Shown here piece by piece: positions 25,738 to 32,696 of a stretch of 64,000 nucleotides of DNA (positions within the stretch are counted from its first letter, which is position 1; every line of letters begins with the position of its first letter). The translations under genes and the position numbers were made by a program. Source of the DNA: Streptomyces marispadix (GTDB lineage: Bacteria > Actinomycetota > Actinomycetes > Streptomycetales > Streptomycetaceae); NCBI RefSeq assembly GCF_022524345.1, contig NZ_JAKWJU010000002.1, positions 1,054,001-1,118,000 of the forward strand. Reading direction: 5' to 3'. The notes beneath the pieces were generated by a model. The model had not been told where the DNA came from, searched no databases, and saw only the letters and a list, made by a program, of their open reading frames with translations.

Positions 25738-27003
25738 ATGTCCGAGTCCGTCGCCGCACCCGGAACGACCTCCGCACCCGGAACGACCTCCGCACCGGGA
25801 ACGACCTCCGCGCCCAACTCCGCCGATTCGGTAACCGACGCCGCGCCCGGGGCCGTTGAGCCCGGGGCCGTTGAGGCCGGGGCCGTTGAGCCCGGGGCCG
25901 GTACGGGACGAGCCGACACGGGACGAGCCGATACGGCCGGGGGCCGGGCGCAGCATCGCGAGGCCGGGCCGGAGCCCGCGGACAGCGCCGCCGGGCAGCC
26001 CGACGCGCTGCCGTACGTCAGCTTCAACCAGCTCCGCTCCTTTCACGCAGTGGCCGTCGCCGGAAGCATCACCGCGGCGGCCTCGCTGCTGCATGTGAGC
26101 CAGCCGACGGTGACGGTCCAACTCCGCCAGCTCGAAGCCCACTACGGCGTCGAACTGGTGCGCCGTACGCCCCGCAGCTTCCAACTCACCGACCTGGGCG
26201 AGTCCCTGTACACCATCACCAGACAGCTCTTCGCCCTGGAGGGCGAGGCGGTGGAGCTGCTGAACTCGGCGGGCAGCACCCTGCGGGGCAGGCTCCGCGT
26301 GGGCGGTGTGGCGCCGTACTTCGTGATGCGGCTGCTGTCGGCCTTCAACCGGGCACACCCAGGCGTCGACCTCTCCCTCCAACTCGACAACTCCGCAACG
26401 GTCGTTCGCAGGCTCACAGGCCGGGAGATCGATGTGGGCATCGTCGGCCAGACCACCCTGGACAGCCGCCTGCACGCGCTGCCCTACAGCAGACAGGACG
26501 TGGTCCTCTTCTGCCGGGACGACCATCCCTGGGCGGGGCGCGACGGCGTCCGGCTCGCCGAACTCGCCGACGCCGCACTGGTGTTGCGCGAGAAGGGCTC
26601 GACTTGCCGGCTCACACTGGAGCAGGCGCTACAGGAACGCGGCGTCGTTCCCCGGGTCACCCTGGAGGTGTGCCGCGAGGGCGTGCGGGAGGCCGTCGTC
26701 GCGGGTTTCGGTGTGGGCATCACCACTGAGATCGAATACGTGCCTGACAGCCGCACCCGCATGCTGCGCATCCTCGACGCCGACATCTTCACCGAAGCGT
26801 TCGCGGTGTGCCTGCGTGAGCGCCGTACGTACTCGGTGATCCGCGCGTTCATGGCGACCGCCGAGGAGTTCTTCGACCGGGGTCCGCGGGAGGCCGGAGC
26901 ACGGAAGGCATCGAAGGCACCGCGGACGCCGAGCACAACGAGGACGCCGAGGACCCCACGGGTCTCCGAAGCCCTCGGAGAACGCGGGGAGTCAGGGGAA
27001 TAG
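25738..27003 (+). CDS. LysR-family transcriptional regulator with long disordered N-terminus
   Basis: This 421-residue LysR regulator is longer than the usual ~300. Residues 1-95 are low complexity, with APGTTS repeated three times, then GAVEPGAVEAGAVE and GRADTGRADT. The winged helix follows (SFNQLRSFHAVAVAGSITAA, then VSQPTVTVQLRQLE), and the effector domain includes GVGITTEIEYVPD near 325. The C-terminus is a Thr/Arg/Pro tail. The effector region resembles regulators associated with aminoethylphosphonate catabolism, but this is from memory and tentative. GTG at 25726 is an alternative start. It probably controls the adjacent oxygenase/kinase cluster. Confidence 0.82.
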   Translation: MSESVAAPGTTSAPGTTSAPGTTSAPNSADSVTDAAPGAVEPGAVEAGAVEPGAGTGRADTGRADTAGGRAQHREAGPEPADSAAGQPDALPYVSFNQLRSFHAVAVAGSITAAASLLHVSQPTVTVQLRQLEAHYGVELVRRTPRSFQLTDLGESLYTITRQLFALEGEAVELLNSAGSTLRGRLRVGGVAPYFVMRLLSAFNRAHPGVDLSLQLDNSATVVRRLTGREIDVGIVGQTTLDSRLHALPYSRQDVVLFCRDDHPWAGRDGVRLAELADAALVLREKGSTCRLTLEQALQERGVVPRVTLEVCREGVREAVVAGFGVGITTEIEYVPDSRTRMLRILDADIFTEAFAVCLRERRTYSVIRAFMATAEEFFDRGPREAGARKASKAPRTPSTTRTPRTPRVSEALGERGESGE

Positions 27004-27049
27004 CGCCCGCGCCGGGGCGTGAATCGGCGCTACGGCGGGCCCGCCGCCG

Positions 27050-27055
27050 TACCCT
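27050..27055 (+). promoter_or_regulatory. -10 box TACCCT, leaderless start for the TIGR03085 gene
   Basis: TACCCT ends 7 nt before the ATG at 27063 and there is no ribosome site, the arrangement of leaderless actinobacterial mRNAs. No good -35 box is visible. Confidence 0.35.
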
Positions 27056-27062
27056 TGGCCAC

Positions 27063-27695
27063 ATGTCCACCCATGCCAAGCGTGAACGCCTCATTCTGGC
27101 GGATCTGTTGGAGAGCGGCGGCCCCGAGGCCCCCACCCTGTGCGACGGATGGAAGGCCCGCGACCTCGCCGCGCACGTGGTGGTGCGCGAGCGCCGCGCG
27201 GACGCCGCCGGCGGGATACTGCTCAAGTCGCTCGCCCCACGGCTCGAACGGGTGCAAGGCGAGTTCACCGCCAAGCCCTACGAGGAGCTGATCCAGCTCA
27301 TCCGCACGGGTCCGCCGCGCATGTCCCCGTACGCGCTGAAGCAGGTCGACGAGGCCGCCAACACCGTCGAGTTCTACGTGCACGCGGAAGACGTCCGCCG
27401 CGCGGTGCCCGACTGGACGCCGCGCGAACTGGACGCCGTCTTCCAGAACGCGCTGTGGAAGCGCCTGGAGACCATGGCACGCGTCTTCGGCCGCAAGTCG
27501 CCCGTGGGACTCGTGCTGCGCCGCCCCGACGGCCAGACCGCCGTCACCCGCAAGGGCACACCCGTGGTGACGGTCACCGGCGAGCCCAACGAACTGGTGC
27601 TGTACGTATCTGGCCGCCAGCGGGTCGCGGTGGTCGAGGAGGAGGGCGAGAAGGAGGCCGTGGCGCGGGTCCACGACGCGTCGTTGGGACTCTGA
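27063..27695 (+). CDS. TIGR03085 family metal-binding (DinB-like) protein
   Basis: This 210-residue protein of the maleylpyruvate isomerase/DinB-like superfamily has a four-helix bundle N-terminal half. Predicted metal histidines are in CDGWKARDLAAHVVVRE near 30-45 and NTVEFYVHAEDVRRA near 105. The C-terminal half carries VGLVLRRPDGQTAVTRKG and VVTVTGEPNELVLYVSGR, typical of TIGR03085. Function is unknown; thiol-dependent chemistry is suggested by the superfamily. No ribosome site; a -10-like box just upstream suggests a leaderless message. Confidence 0.85.
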   Translation: MSTHAKRERLILADLLESGGPEAPTLCDGWKARDLAAHVVVRERRADAAGGILLKSLAPRLERVQGEFTAKPYEELIQLIRTGPPRMSPYALKQVDEAANTVEFYVHAEDVRRAVPDWTPRELDAVFQNALWKRLETMARVFGRKSPVGLVLRRPDGQTAVTRKGTPVVTVTGEPNELVLYVSGRQRVAVVEEEGEKEAVARVHDASLGL

Positions 27696-27709
27696 GCGGT
27701 ACGGGGAGC

Positions 27710-27743
27710 CGGGGGCCTGGGCGGAGCGCCACCCCGGCCCCCG
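27710..27743. terminator. Bidirectional terminator between TIGR03085 and nitrile hydratase genes
   Basis: CGGGGGCC (27710-27717) and GGCCCCCG (27736-27743) pair perfectly, with a small inner stem GGCG-GAG-CGCC. It lies between convergent stop codons. Confidence 0.6.
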
Positions 27744-27818
27744 TTGCTGCGCGGGCCCGCTCGCTGCCCGCGCTGCCCGTAGCGCTGCCCGCTCAAGTAC
27801 AGCCGCCCGTACGGGACT

Positions 27819-28409
27819 TCAGACGGCCGCCGTACCGATGAGCCCTTCCCTCGTCACAAGCTGCGCCAGCTCATCCTCGCTCAACTCGCCTGTCCCGTCG
27901 GGCCGTTGCGGCAGCACCATGTAGCGGCTCTCCGCGCTGGAGTCCCAGACCGTGATCTCCTGCCCGCCGGGAACGTCGAGGCCGAACTCGGTGAGCACGG
28001 CACGCGGTTCACGTACCACGCGCGAGCGGTACGCCTCGCTCTTGTACCAGGAAGGGGACGGCCCGAGCAGCGCCACCGGATAGCACGAACACAGCGTGCA
28101 GACCAGCACGTTGTGGCGTTCCGGGGTGTTCGCCACGACCTTCAGGCGCTGCTCCTGGAGACCGCCCGCCATGGAGAGACCCAACTCGGGAAGGGCTGCG
28201 TTTGCGTCGGCCAGCAGCCGCTCGCGGAACCCGGCGTCGCACCAGGCATGCGCCACGACACGGGCGCCGTTGAGCGGTGACGCCCCGTCGAGGACCGCGC
28301 TGAGGACGGCGTCCAGTTCGTCGTCGGTCACAAGCCCCTGCTCGATCAGCCGCTCCTCCAGTCGGCGCACCCGCGCCGCGACGGGGTTGCCGGTGTGCGT
28401 ACCGCTCAT
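27819..28409 (-). CDS. Nitrile hydratase alpha subunit, cobalt type
   Basis: This 196-residue catalytic subunit carries the metal claw VCTLCSCYP near residue 103. Thr in CTLCSC is typical of the cobalt enzymes (iron enzymes have CSLCSC), and two of the Cys residues would be oxidised in the active enzyme. Other family segments are VVAHAWCDAGFRERLL near 45, WYKSEAYRSRVVREPRAVL near 118 and VWDSSAESRYMVLPQRP near 155. The ATG at 28409 overlaps the preceding stop (ATGA). It could act on a nitrile, thiocyanate or a cyano-nucleoside; substrate cannot be assigned. Confidence 0.92.
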   Translation of the reverse strand: MSGTHTGNPVAARVRRLEERLIEQGLVTDDELDAVLSAVLDGASPLNGARVVAHAWCDAGFRERLLADANAALPELGLSMAGGLQEQRLKVVANTPERHNVLVCTLCSCYPVALLGPSPSWYKSEAYRSRVVREPRAVLTEFGLDVPGGQEITVWDSSAESRYMVLPQRPDGTGELSEDELAQLVTREGLIGTAAV

Positions 28410-28741
28410 GACGCGGCCTTTCCGTGAGGCTCCAGATACGACTGCCACAGATCCAGCGTCACCTCGTGGTCGCCCTCGCCCCACAGCTCACGCGCGGCGA
28501 ACGCCACGGTGTAGACGGGTTCGACGCGAGGCTCCACATCCGGCTCGGCCCGCCTTCGTGCTACATCGTCGGCGAGCGGCCAGGTCCCGGTGACGGCGAC
28601 GATCCGGCCGGTGCATCCGCGTGCGTATCGCGGCAGGCGCGTATGCCGGTCGGGGTCGAGGGCACGAGTACGGACCCGGTCGCCCGGCGCGAAGCGGGCA
28701 GCGGCGGCTTGGGCGGCGGCCTCGGCGGCGGGCTCAGTCAT
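28406..28741 (-). CDS. Nitrile hydratase beta-like subunit, C-terminal half
   Basis: This 111-residue protein corresponds to the SH3-like C-terminal half of nitrile hydratase beta: FAPGDRVRTRALDPDRHTRL, then LPRYARGCTGRIVAVTGTWPL and VYTVAFAARELWGEGDHEV, ending LDLWQSYLEP. The N-terminal half is a separate upstream gene, so the beta subunit is split, as in toyocamycin nitrile hydratase (ToyJKL) and thiocyanate hydrolase. The ATG at 28741 overlaps the preceding stop by 8 bp; an in-frame GTG at 28750 is an alternative start. Confidence 0.88.
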   Translation of the reverse strand: MTEPAAEAAAQAAAARFAPGDRVRTRALDPDRHTRLPRYARGCTGRIVAVTGTWPLADDVARRRAEPDVEPRVEPVYTVAFAARELWGEGDHEVTLDLWQSYLEPHGKAAS

Positions 28742-29003
28742 CTTTGCCACCGCTCGGCCCGGCGGTCAGCTCCTCGATCGCGTGGAGCCAGCGCTCGTAG
28801 TACGAGGCGGCCAAGTACGCCTGCGGAGGCATGCGTTCGATGGCGTCACGGAACTCGTCGAGGGTGTACGCGCCCCGCCGCACCAGCGCGGTGTTCAGCG
28901 CATAGACCCGTGCCTCCCAGTCGGCGTGGAAGACCGGTTCGTTCTCCTCGGGCACGACGGACCCGAAGCCCGTCTGCCCGCCGACGTCGTTCACCCTGCT
29001 CAT
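28734..29003 (-). CDS. Nitrile hydratase beta-like subunit, N-terminal half
   Basis: This 89-residue protein matches the N-terminal domain of nitrile hydratase beta: MSRVNDVGGQTGFGSVVPEE, NEPVFHADWEARVYALNTAL, YTLDEFRDAIERMPPQAYL and SYYERWLHAIEELTA. It is the first gene of a three-gene operon with the other beta half and alpha. Such short proteins can also resemble nitrile hydratase activators (metallochaperones), and no separate activator gene is nearby, so a dual role is possible. There is no ribosome site, and TAGGGT lies 7 nt upstream. Confidence 0.85.
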   Translation of the reverse strand: MSRVNDVGGQTGFGSVVPEENEPVFHADWEARVYALNTALVRRGAYTLDEFRDAIERMPPQAYLAASYYERWLHAIEELTAGPSGGKDD

Positions 29004-29010
29004 ACGCCGC

Positions 29011-29016
29011 ACCCTA
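29011..29016 (-). promoter_or_regulatory. -10 box TAGGGT, leaderless start of the nitrile hydratase operon
   Basis: On the minus strand TAGGGT is followed by 7 nt and then the ATG at 29003, with no ribosome site. No clear -35 box was found. Confidence 0.4.
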
Positions 29017-29126
29017 AGCGCGCTCACGGGCTGCGGGAACCGCCCGGCACCGGCGTGCCGGGGTCCGGACGGGTGCCGGTCCCGGGTGGCGGGGATACGG
29101 CACGACGTCGCGGCTGTTGCCATCAC

Positions 29127-29180
29127 CCGAAGCCGAAGCCGAAGCCGAAGCCGGAGTCGGAATCGGAATCGGAGACGGAG
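29127..29180 (+). repeat. Hexanucleotide tandem repeat
   Basis: Nine 6-bp units run in tandem: four identical ccgaag units, then ccggag, two tcggaa, tcggag and acggag. They lie about 125 bp upstream of the nitrile hydratase operon. Any translation would be a simple Glu/Ala- or Arg/Leu-type repeat; no gene is supported. Confidence 0.85.
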
Positions 29181-29823
29181 ACACTCGCGGACATGACCGG
29201 CCCCCGACGATCCTGTAGGAGGCAAGCGGATGCGCCCAGACGGGAGGCGGCTCGGTCGACTCCCCTCCCCCGGCCGCCACTTGACCGCCCGCCAGAGGAA
29301 ACCGCGGAAAGGGACGAATTCGCGCTTTCCTCCCGGCTTCGCGCTTTCTTCCCGTCAGGCCCGGGACCGGCTACGCCCGCCGTCGGGGAAACGTATTCGA
29401 CGCTGACAAAAGCGGCCCGCGCGGCGGGGGTTCGTTTGCCCTCTTCATGGCATGTCATCAGGTCTTGCGGAGCGCTGTGGCACGCGGCGCGGGTACTCGC
29501 TCAACTTCTCCTGTCCGTCGTCTTGAATTCAATGACCGCTGCCGTATCTTGACGTACCACCGGAGTCGCCCCGCTTCGATTGCGCCAAGTGCACCGACCA
29601 TGGGCACAGGTTCGGCCTGTCCGTTCGAACGGAGCCCTGATGATTTCAGCCATTCGTGACTTGGTGACAGGTCCATCCCGCGGGCGGCGTCCCGTGCCCG
29701 GCGTACGCGGGCCCGACTTCGAGGCGTGGCAGGCGACTTCCCGTGCCGGGCCGGTCCGTTGGGCCTCCGCCTCCGCTCATGCACATCCGACCGGCGAAGT
29801 TGCTCCTGCTTGAGGATTCGAAG
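29181..29823. other. Divergent intergenic region before the conservon
   Basis: About 640 bp without a convincing gene, part of an 820-bp gap between the divergent nitrile hydratase and cvnA genes. The stretch 29290-29660 is noticeably richer in A/T than its surroundings. It holds the palindrome TTGAATTCAA at 29523-29532 and a candidate promoter. Short open frames here have no recognisable family features. Confidence 0.5.
29523..29550 (+). promoter_or_regulatory. Candidate promoter upstream of the conservon
   Basis: TTGAAT (29523-29528) and TATCTT (29545-29550) are separated by 16 bp, resembling a housekeeping sigma promoter. The -35 box is part of the palindrome TTGAATTCAA. It lies ~270 bp before cvnA, so a long leader would result. 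Confidence 0.35.
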
Positions 29824-31329
29824 ATGCACATATCGGACGTAGCCCTCTGGCTCGTGCCGCCCCTCGCAGTGGCCGCGGTCGCGGCCTGGATCACGGCACT
29901 CCGGTACCGCGGGCACTCGGCGCACCACGCACGGCGTGCCGACGCGCTCGAACAGCAGGTCCGCATGAGAGACAAGGAGACCCAGCACCTGGTCCGCGAG
30001 CGGCTTCAGGCACTCGCGGACGCGCAGTGGAAGGGGCGGCGCAGGCAGGTGCCGGGACCGCTGCACGAAGAGCTGGCGGGTACGGAGTTCGCCGACGCGC
30101 ACGACTCGGTGCTGGAGATGTTCAGCTTCGCGAGCGACCGCGCCGAACAGTCGGCGGAGGGCCTGCTGCTGGCCGTGGCCCGCAAGCTCCAGGGGCTGGC
30201 GAACGGTCAGCAGCTCAAGATCAACGAGATGACGGAGCGTCACGACGACCCCGTCTTCCTAGAGGATCTGATGCAGCTCGACCACACCAACGCCCAGATC
30301 CTCCGGCGGGCGGTGGGCATGGCCGTGGCCTGCCGTGCGTGGCCGGGCCGTCAGCACAACGCGACCTCGCTGCACGACATCGTCCGTGGCGCCATCGGCC
30401 GCATCCTGGACTACAAGCGCGTGCAGATCGTACGTATCGAGGACACTCGTGCGGTGACGGGCCGCGTCGTGGAACCCCTCGTCATGACGATCGCGGAGCT
30501 GCTGGAGAACGCCACCCGCTCCTCGCACCCGCAGACCCCCGTCCAGGTGCATGTCCAACTCACCCACACCGGGCTGGCGTTCGTGATCGAGGACGCCGGA
30601 GTGGGGCTCAACGCCGCCGAGCAGGAGAAGGCGGTACGACTGCTCAACGACGAGTCGCTGGGACTCGCGAAGCTGGGCGACCCGCCGCGCTTCGGGCTCG
30701 CCGCGTGCGGTGCGCTCGCCAGGCGTTACGGCTTCAAGGTCTCGGTCGACACGGCCTCGGCGTTCGGCGGCGTACGTGCCGTGGTGAACCTTCCGCGGAC
30801 CTTGCTGACCGACCCCGTCGACACGGTGTCGTCGCCCGCTCCGGGTACGCGGCGACAGGAGACGGCCGCACCCGCGGCGGCTGCCGTGGCCGGAGCGGAT
30901 GCCGGGACTGCCTCGCCCACAGAGCCCACCGCGCCCCCGGCGGACCCGGGACCCGCCTCGCCCGACAGGGGCCGGCAGCCGACGCCCGCCGCCTCGGCGA
31001 CCGACGCGAGGGACGCGACCGACGCGAAGGAACCCGCACCGACGACCGGCACGACGGACGCCACCACAACGACGGACACGAGCCGCACGACCGACGCGAC
31101 GCCGAAGGCGACCCCCACCACCGCGAACGGGCTGCCCAAGCGCACACGTAAGCAGCCCGCCCCCAGCGCCGAACACACCCCGCCCCCCACCGCGCGGCCG
31201 GCCCCGGAGCCGAAGCCGGACGAGCGCACACCCAGCCAGGCGGCGGCCTCGATCGGAGCGTTCCAGCGAGCAGGCAAGGCGGCGGCCGACCGTCTCCGTC
31301 AGTCCACGGAAGGAACTCCCGAGTCATGA
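29824..31329 (+). CDS. cvnA: CvnA: conservon sensor histidine kinase-like protein
   Basis: This 501-residue protein has one N-terminal membrane segment (VALWLVPPLAVAAVAAWITAL), a coiled helical region to about residue 130, and a GHKL ATP-binding domain with N-box ELLENATRSS near 223 and FVIEDAGVGLNAAEQ near 255. The last ~140 residues are a Pro/Thr/Ala-rich disordered tail. Conservon CvnA proteins resemble histidine kinases and are thought to signal through CvnB-D at the membrane. GAGGA lies 9 nt before the ATG at 29824. It overlaps cvnB by 4 bp. Confidence 0.9.
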   Translation: MHISDVALWLVPPLAVAAVAAWITALRYRGHSAHHARRADALEQQVRMRDKETQHLVRERLQALADAQWKGRRRQVPGPLHEELAGTEFADAHDSVLEMFSFASDRAEQSAEGLLLAVARKLQGLANGQQLKINEMTERHDDPVFLEDLMQLDHTNAQILRRAVGMAVACRAWPGRQHNATSLHDIVRGAIGRILDYKRVQIVRIEDTRAVTGRVVEPLVMTIAELLENATRSSHPQTPVQVHVQLTHTGLAFVIEDAGVGLNAAEQEKAVRLLNDESLGLAKLGDPPRFGLAACGALARRYGFKVSVDTASAFGGVRAVVNLPRTLLTDPVDTVSSPAPGTRRQETAAPAAAAVAGADAGTASPTEPTAPPADPGPASPDRGRQPTPAASATDARDATDAKEPAPTTGTTDATTTTDTSRTTDATPKATPTTANGLPKRTRKQPAPSAEHTPPPTARPAPEPKPDERTPSQAAASIGAFQRAGKAAADRLRQSTEGTPES

Positions 31330-31730
31330 CCCAGAATTCGGACGCCTGGATGCTCAATCAGGTGCTGGACCAGCCCGAGGTCCACGACGCCATCCTCATC
31401 ACCGCCGACGGGCTGGTGAAGGCGTTCTCGCAGGGCCTGGACCAGGACCAGGCCGACAGCATCGCCGCCGCCCTCGCGGGAGTGCAGTCCACCAGCAGCG
31501 CCACCGCGATGTTCTGCCGTGCGCCCGCCGACTCGTGGCGGCAGAGCATGGTCGAGTTCGACGGCGGATTCGTGGTCACCATCCGTGCCCACGACTCGAC
31601 GTTCCTGTCCGTGGCGACGTCGGGCGCCGCGGACGTCGGGCAGGTCGCGTACCGGATGCACGAGGTCGTGGCCCAGCTCGGGCGGGAGATGGGCGCCGAA
31701 CTCCGCGAGGACGTTGGCAGCGGAGCATGA
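31326..31730 (+). CDS. cvnB: CvnB: roadblock/LC7 domain protein
   Basis: This 134-residue single-domain roadblock/LC7 protein contains LNQVLDQPEVHDAILITADGLVKAF-type start, SIAAALAGVQSTSSATAMF in the middle helix and VAYRMHEVVAQLGREMG at the end. Roadblock proteins in conservons act as regulators of the cognate GTPase. It is joined to cvnA and cvnC by ATGA overlaps. Confidence 0.93.
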   Translation: MTQNSDAWMLNQVLDQPEVHDAILITADGLVKAFSQGLDQDQADSIAAALAGVQSTSSATAMFCRAPADSWRQSMVEFDGGFVVTIRAHDSTFLSVATSGAADVGQVAYRMHEVVAQLGREMGAELREDVGSGA

Positions 31731-32122
31731 CCCACCGGCACAGGCACGACCTGGTGAGATCGTTCGTGCTGACGGGCGGACGCGCTCAGCCCGCACAGGG
31801 CGCCGGCGCACTCGACGTACTGACGATGGTGACCGCCGTACCGGGCAAGCCCCCGGGTACGGGACTCCAGCCCGAACACCTCAAGGTGATCGACCTGTGC
31901 CGCGGTGGCTATCTCTCCGTCGTCGAAGTGGCCGGCCACCTCGGGCAGCCGCTCACCATCACCCGCGTACTGCTGGGCGATCTCATCGACGCGGGCCTGC
32001 TGTCGGTCAAGGCGGACCAGACGGCCCCGGACGCCGGGTCCGCGCCGGCCCCCGGCACGAAGCCCGACCCCGACCGACTGCGAACCCTGGAGAGGATGCT
32101 GCATGGCCTCCAGGCTCTCTGA
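31727..32122 (+). CDS. cvnC: CvnC: DUF742 protein
   Basis: This 131-residue DUF742 protein has the typical N-terminal VRSFVLTGGRAQP, DVLTMVTA, then a winged-helix-like HLKVIDLCRGGYLSVVEVAGHL and LTITRVLLGDLIDAGLLSV. The ATG at 31727 overlaps the cvnB stop, which selects this start. The end overlaps cvnD by 20 bp. It is the third conserved partner of conservon signalling complexes. Confidence 0.92.
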   Translation: MTHRHRHDLVRSFVLTGGRAQPAQGAGALDVLTMVTAVPGKPPGTGLQPEHLKVIDLCRGGYLSVVEVAGHLGQPLTITRVLLGDLIDAGLLSVKADQTAPDAGSAPAPGTKPDPDRLRTLERMLHGLQAL

Positions 32123-32696
32123 CGGTGTCTATGTACGAGACACCGTGCAGATCACTCCGAAGCTGATGGTGGTCGGCCCCTTCGGCGTCGGCAAGACGAC
32201 CCTGATCGGGGCCGTGAGCGAGATAGAGCCGCTGCGCACCGAGGAGTTGATGACGCAGAACAGCGCCGTGGTGGACGACCTGACCGGCGTGCCAGGCAAG
32301 AGATCCACCACCGTCGCCCTCGACTTCGGGCGGCTCACACTCGCCGAGGACCTCGCGCTGTATCTGTTCGGCACACCCGGCCAGCACCGCTTCAAGCAGA
32401 TCTGGGACGACCTCTCCCGGGGGGCGTACGGGGCGCTGGTGCTCGCCGACTCACGCTTCCTCGACCAGTCCTTCGAGGCGCTGAGCCTGGTGGAGAAGAG
32501 CGGACTGCCGCACGTCGTCGCCCTCAACACCTTCCCCGACACCCCGGACTACCCCGACGAGGAGCTGCGTGAGGCGCTCGACCTCGACTCCCGTACGCCG
32601 CTGATCAATTGCGACGCCAGGGACCGCGAGTCCGCGAAGGGCGCCCTCATCTCGCTCGTCAAGCACCTGTACGCCGGCCACCAGGAGTCGTCGTGA
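32103..32696 (+). CDS. cvnD: CvnD: small Ras-like GTPase
   Basis: This 197-residue GTPase has P-loop GPFGVGKTTL near 25, switch region residues near RSTTVALDFGRL at 68, G3 motif LFGTPGQHRF near 90 and ALNTFPD near 140 at the position of the NKxD motif, where it is degenerate as in other CvnD/MglA-like proteins. It starts inside the end of cvnC (20-bp overlap) and overlaps the P450 start by 4 bp (GTGA). Confidence 0.93.
   Translation: MASRLSDGVYVRDTVQITPKLMVVGPFGVGKTTLIGAVSEIEPLRTEELMTQNSAVVDDLTGVPGKRSTTVALDFGRLTLAEDLALYLFGTPGQHRFKQIWDDLSRGAYGALVLADSRFLDQSFEALSLVEKSGLPHVVALNTFPDTPDYPDEELREALDLDSRTPLINCDARDRESAKGALISLVKHLYAGHQESS

Noticed and set aside
29127..29180. The hexamer array as part of a coding sequence
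   Set aside because: The frame has no start, ribosome site or conserved residues beyond the repeat.
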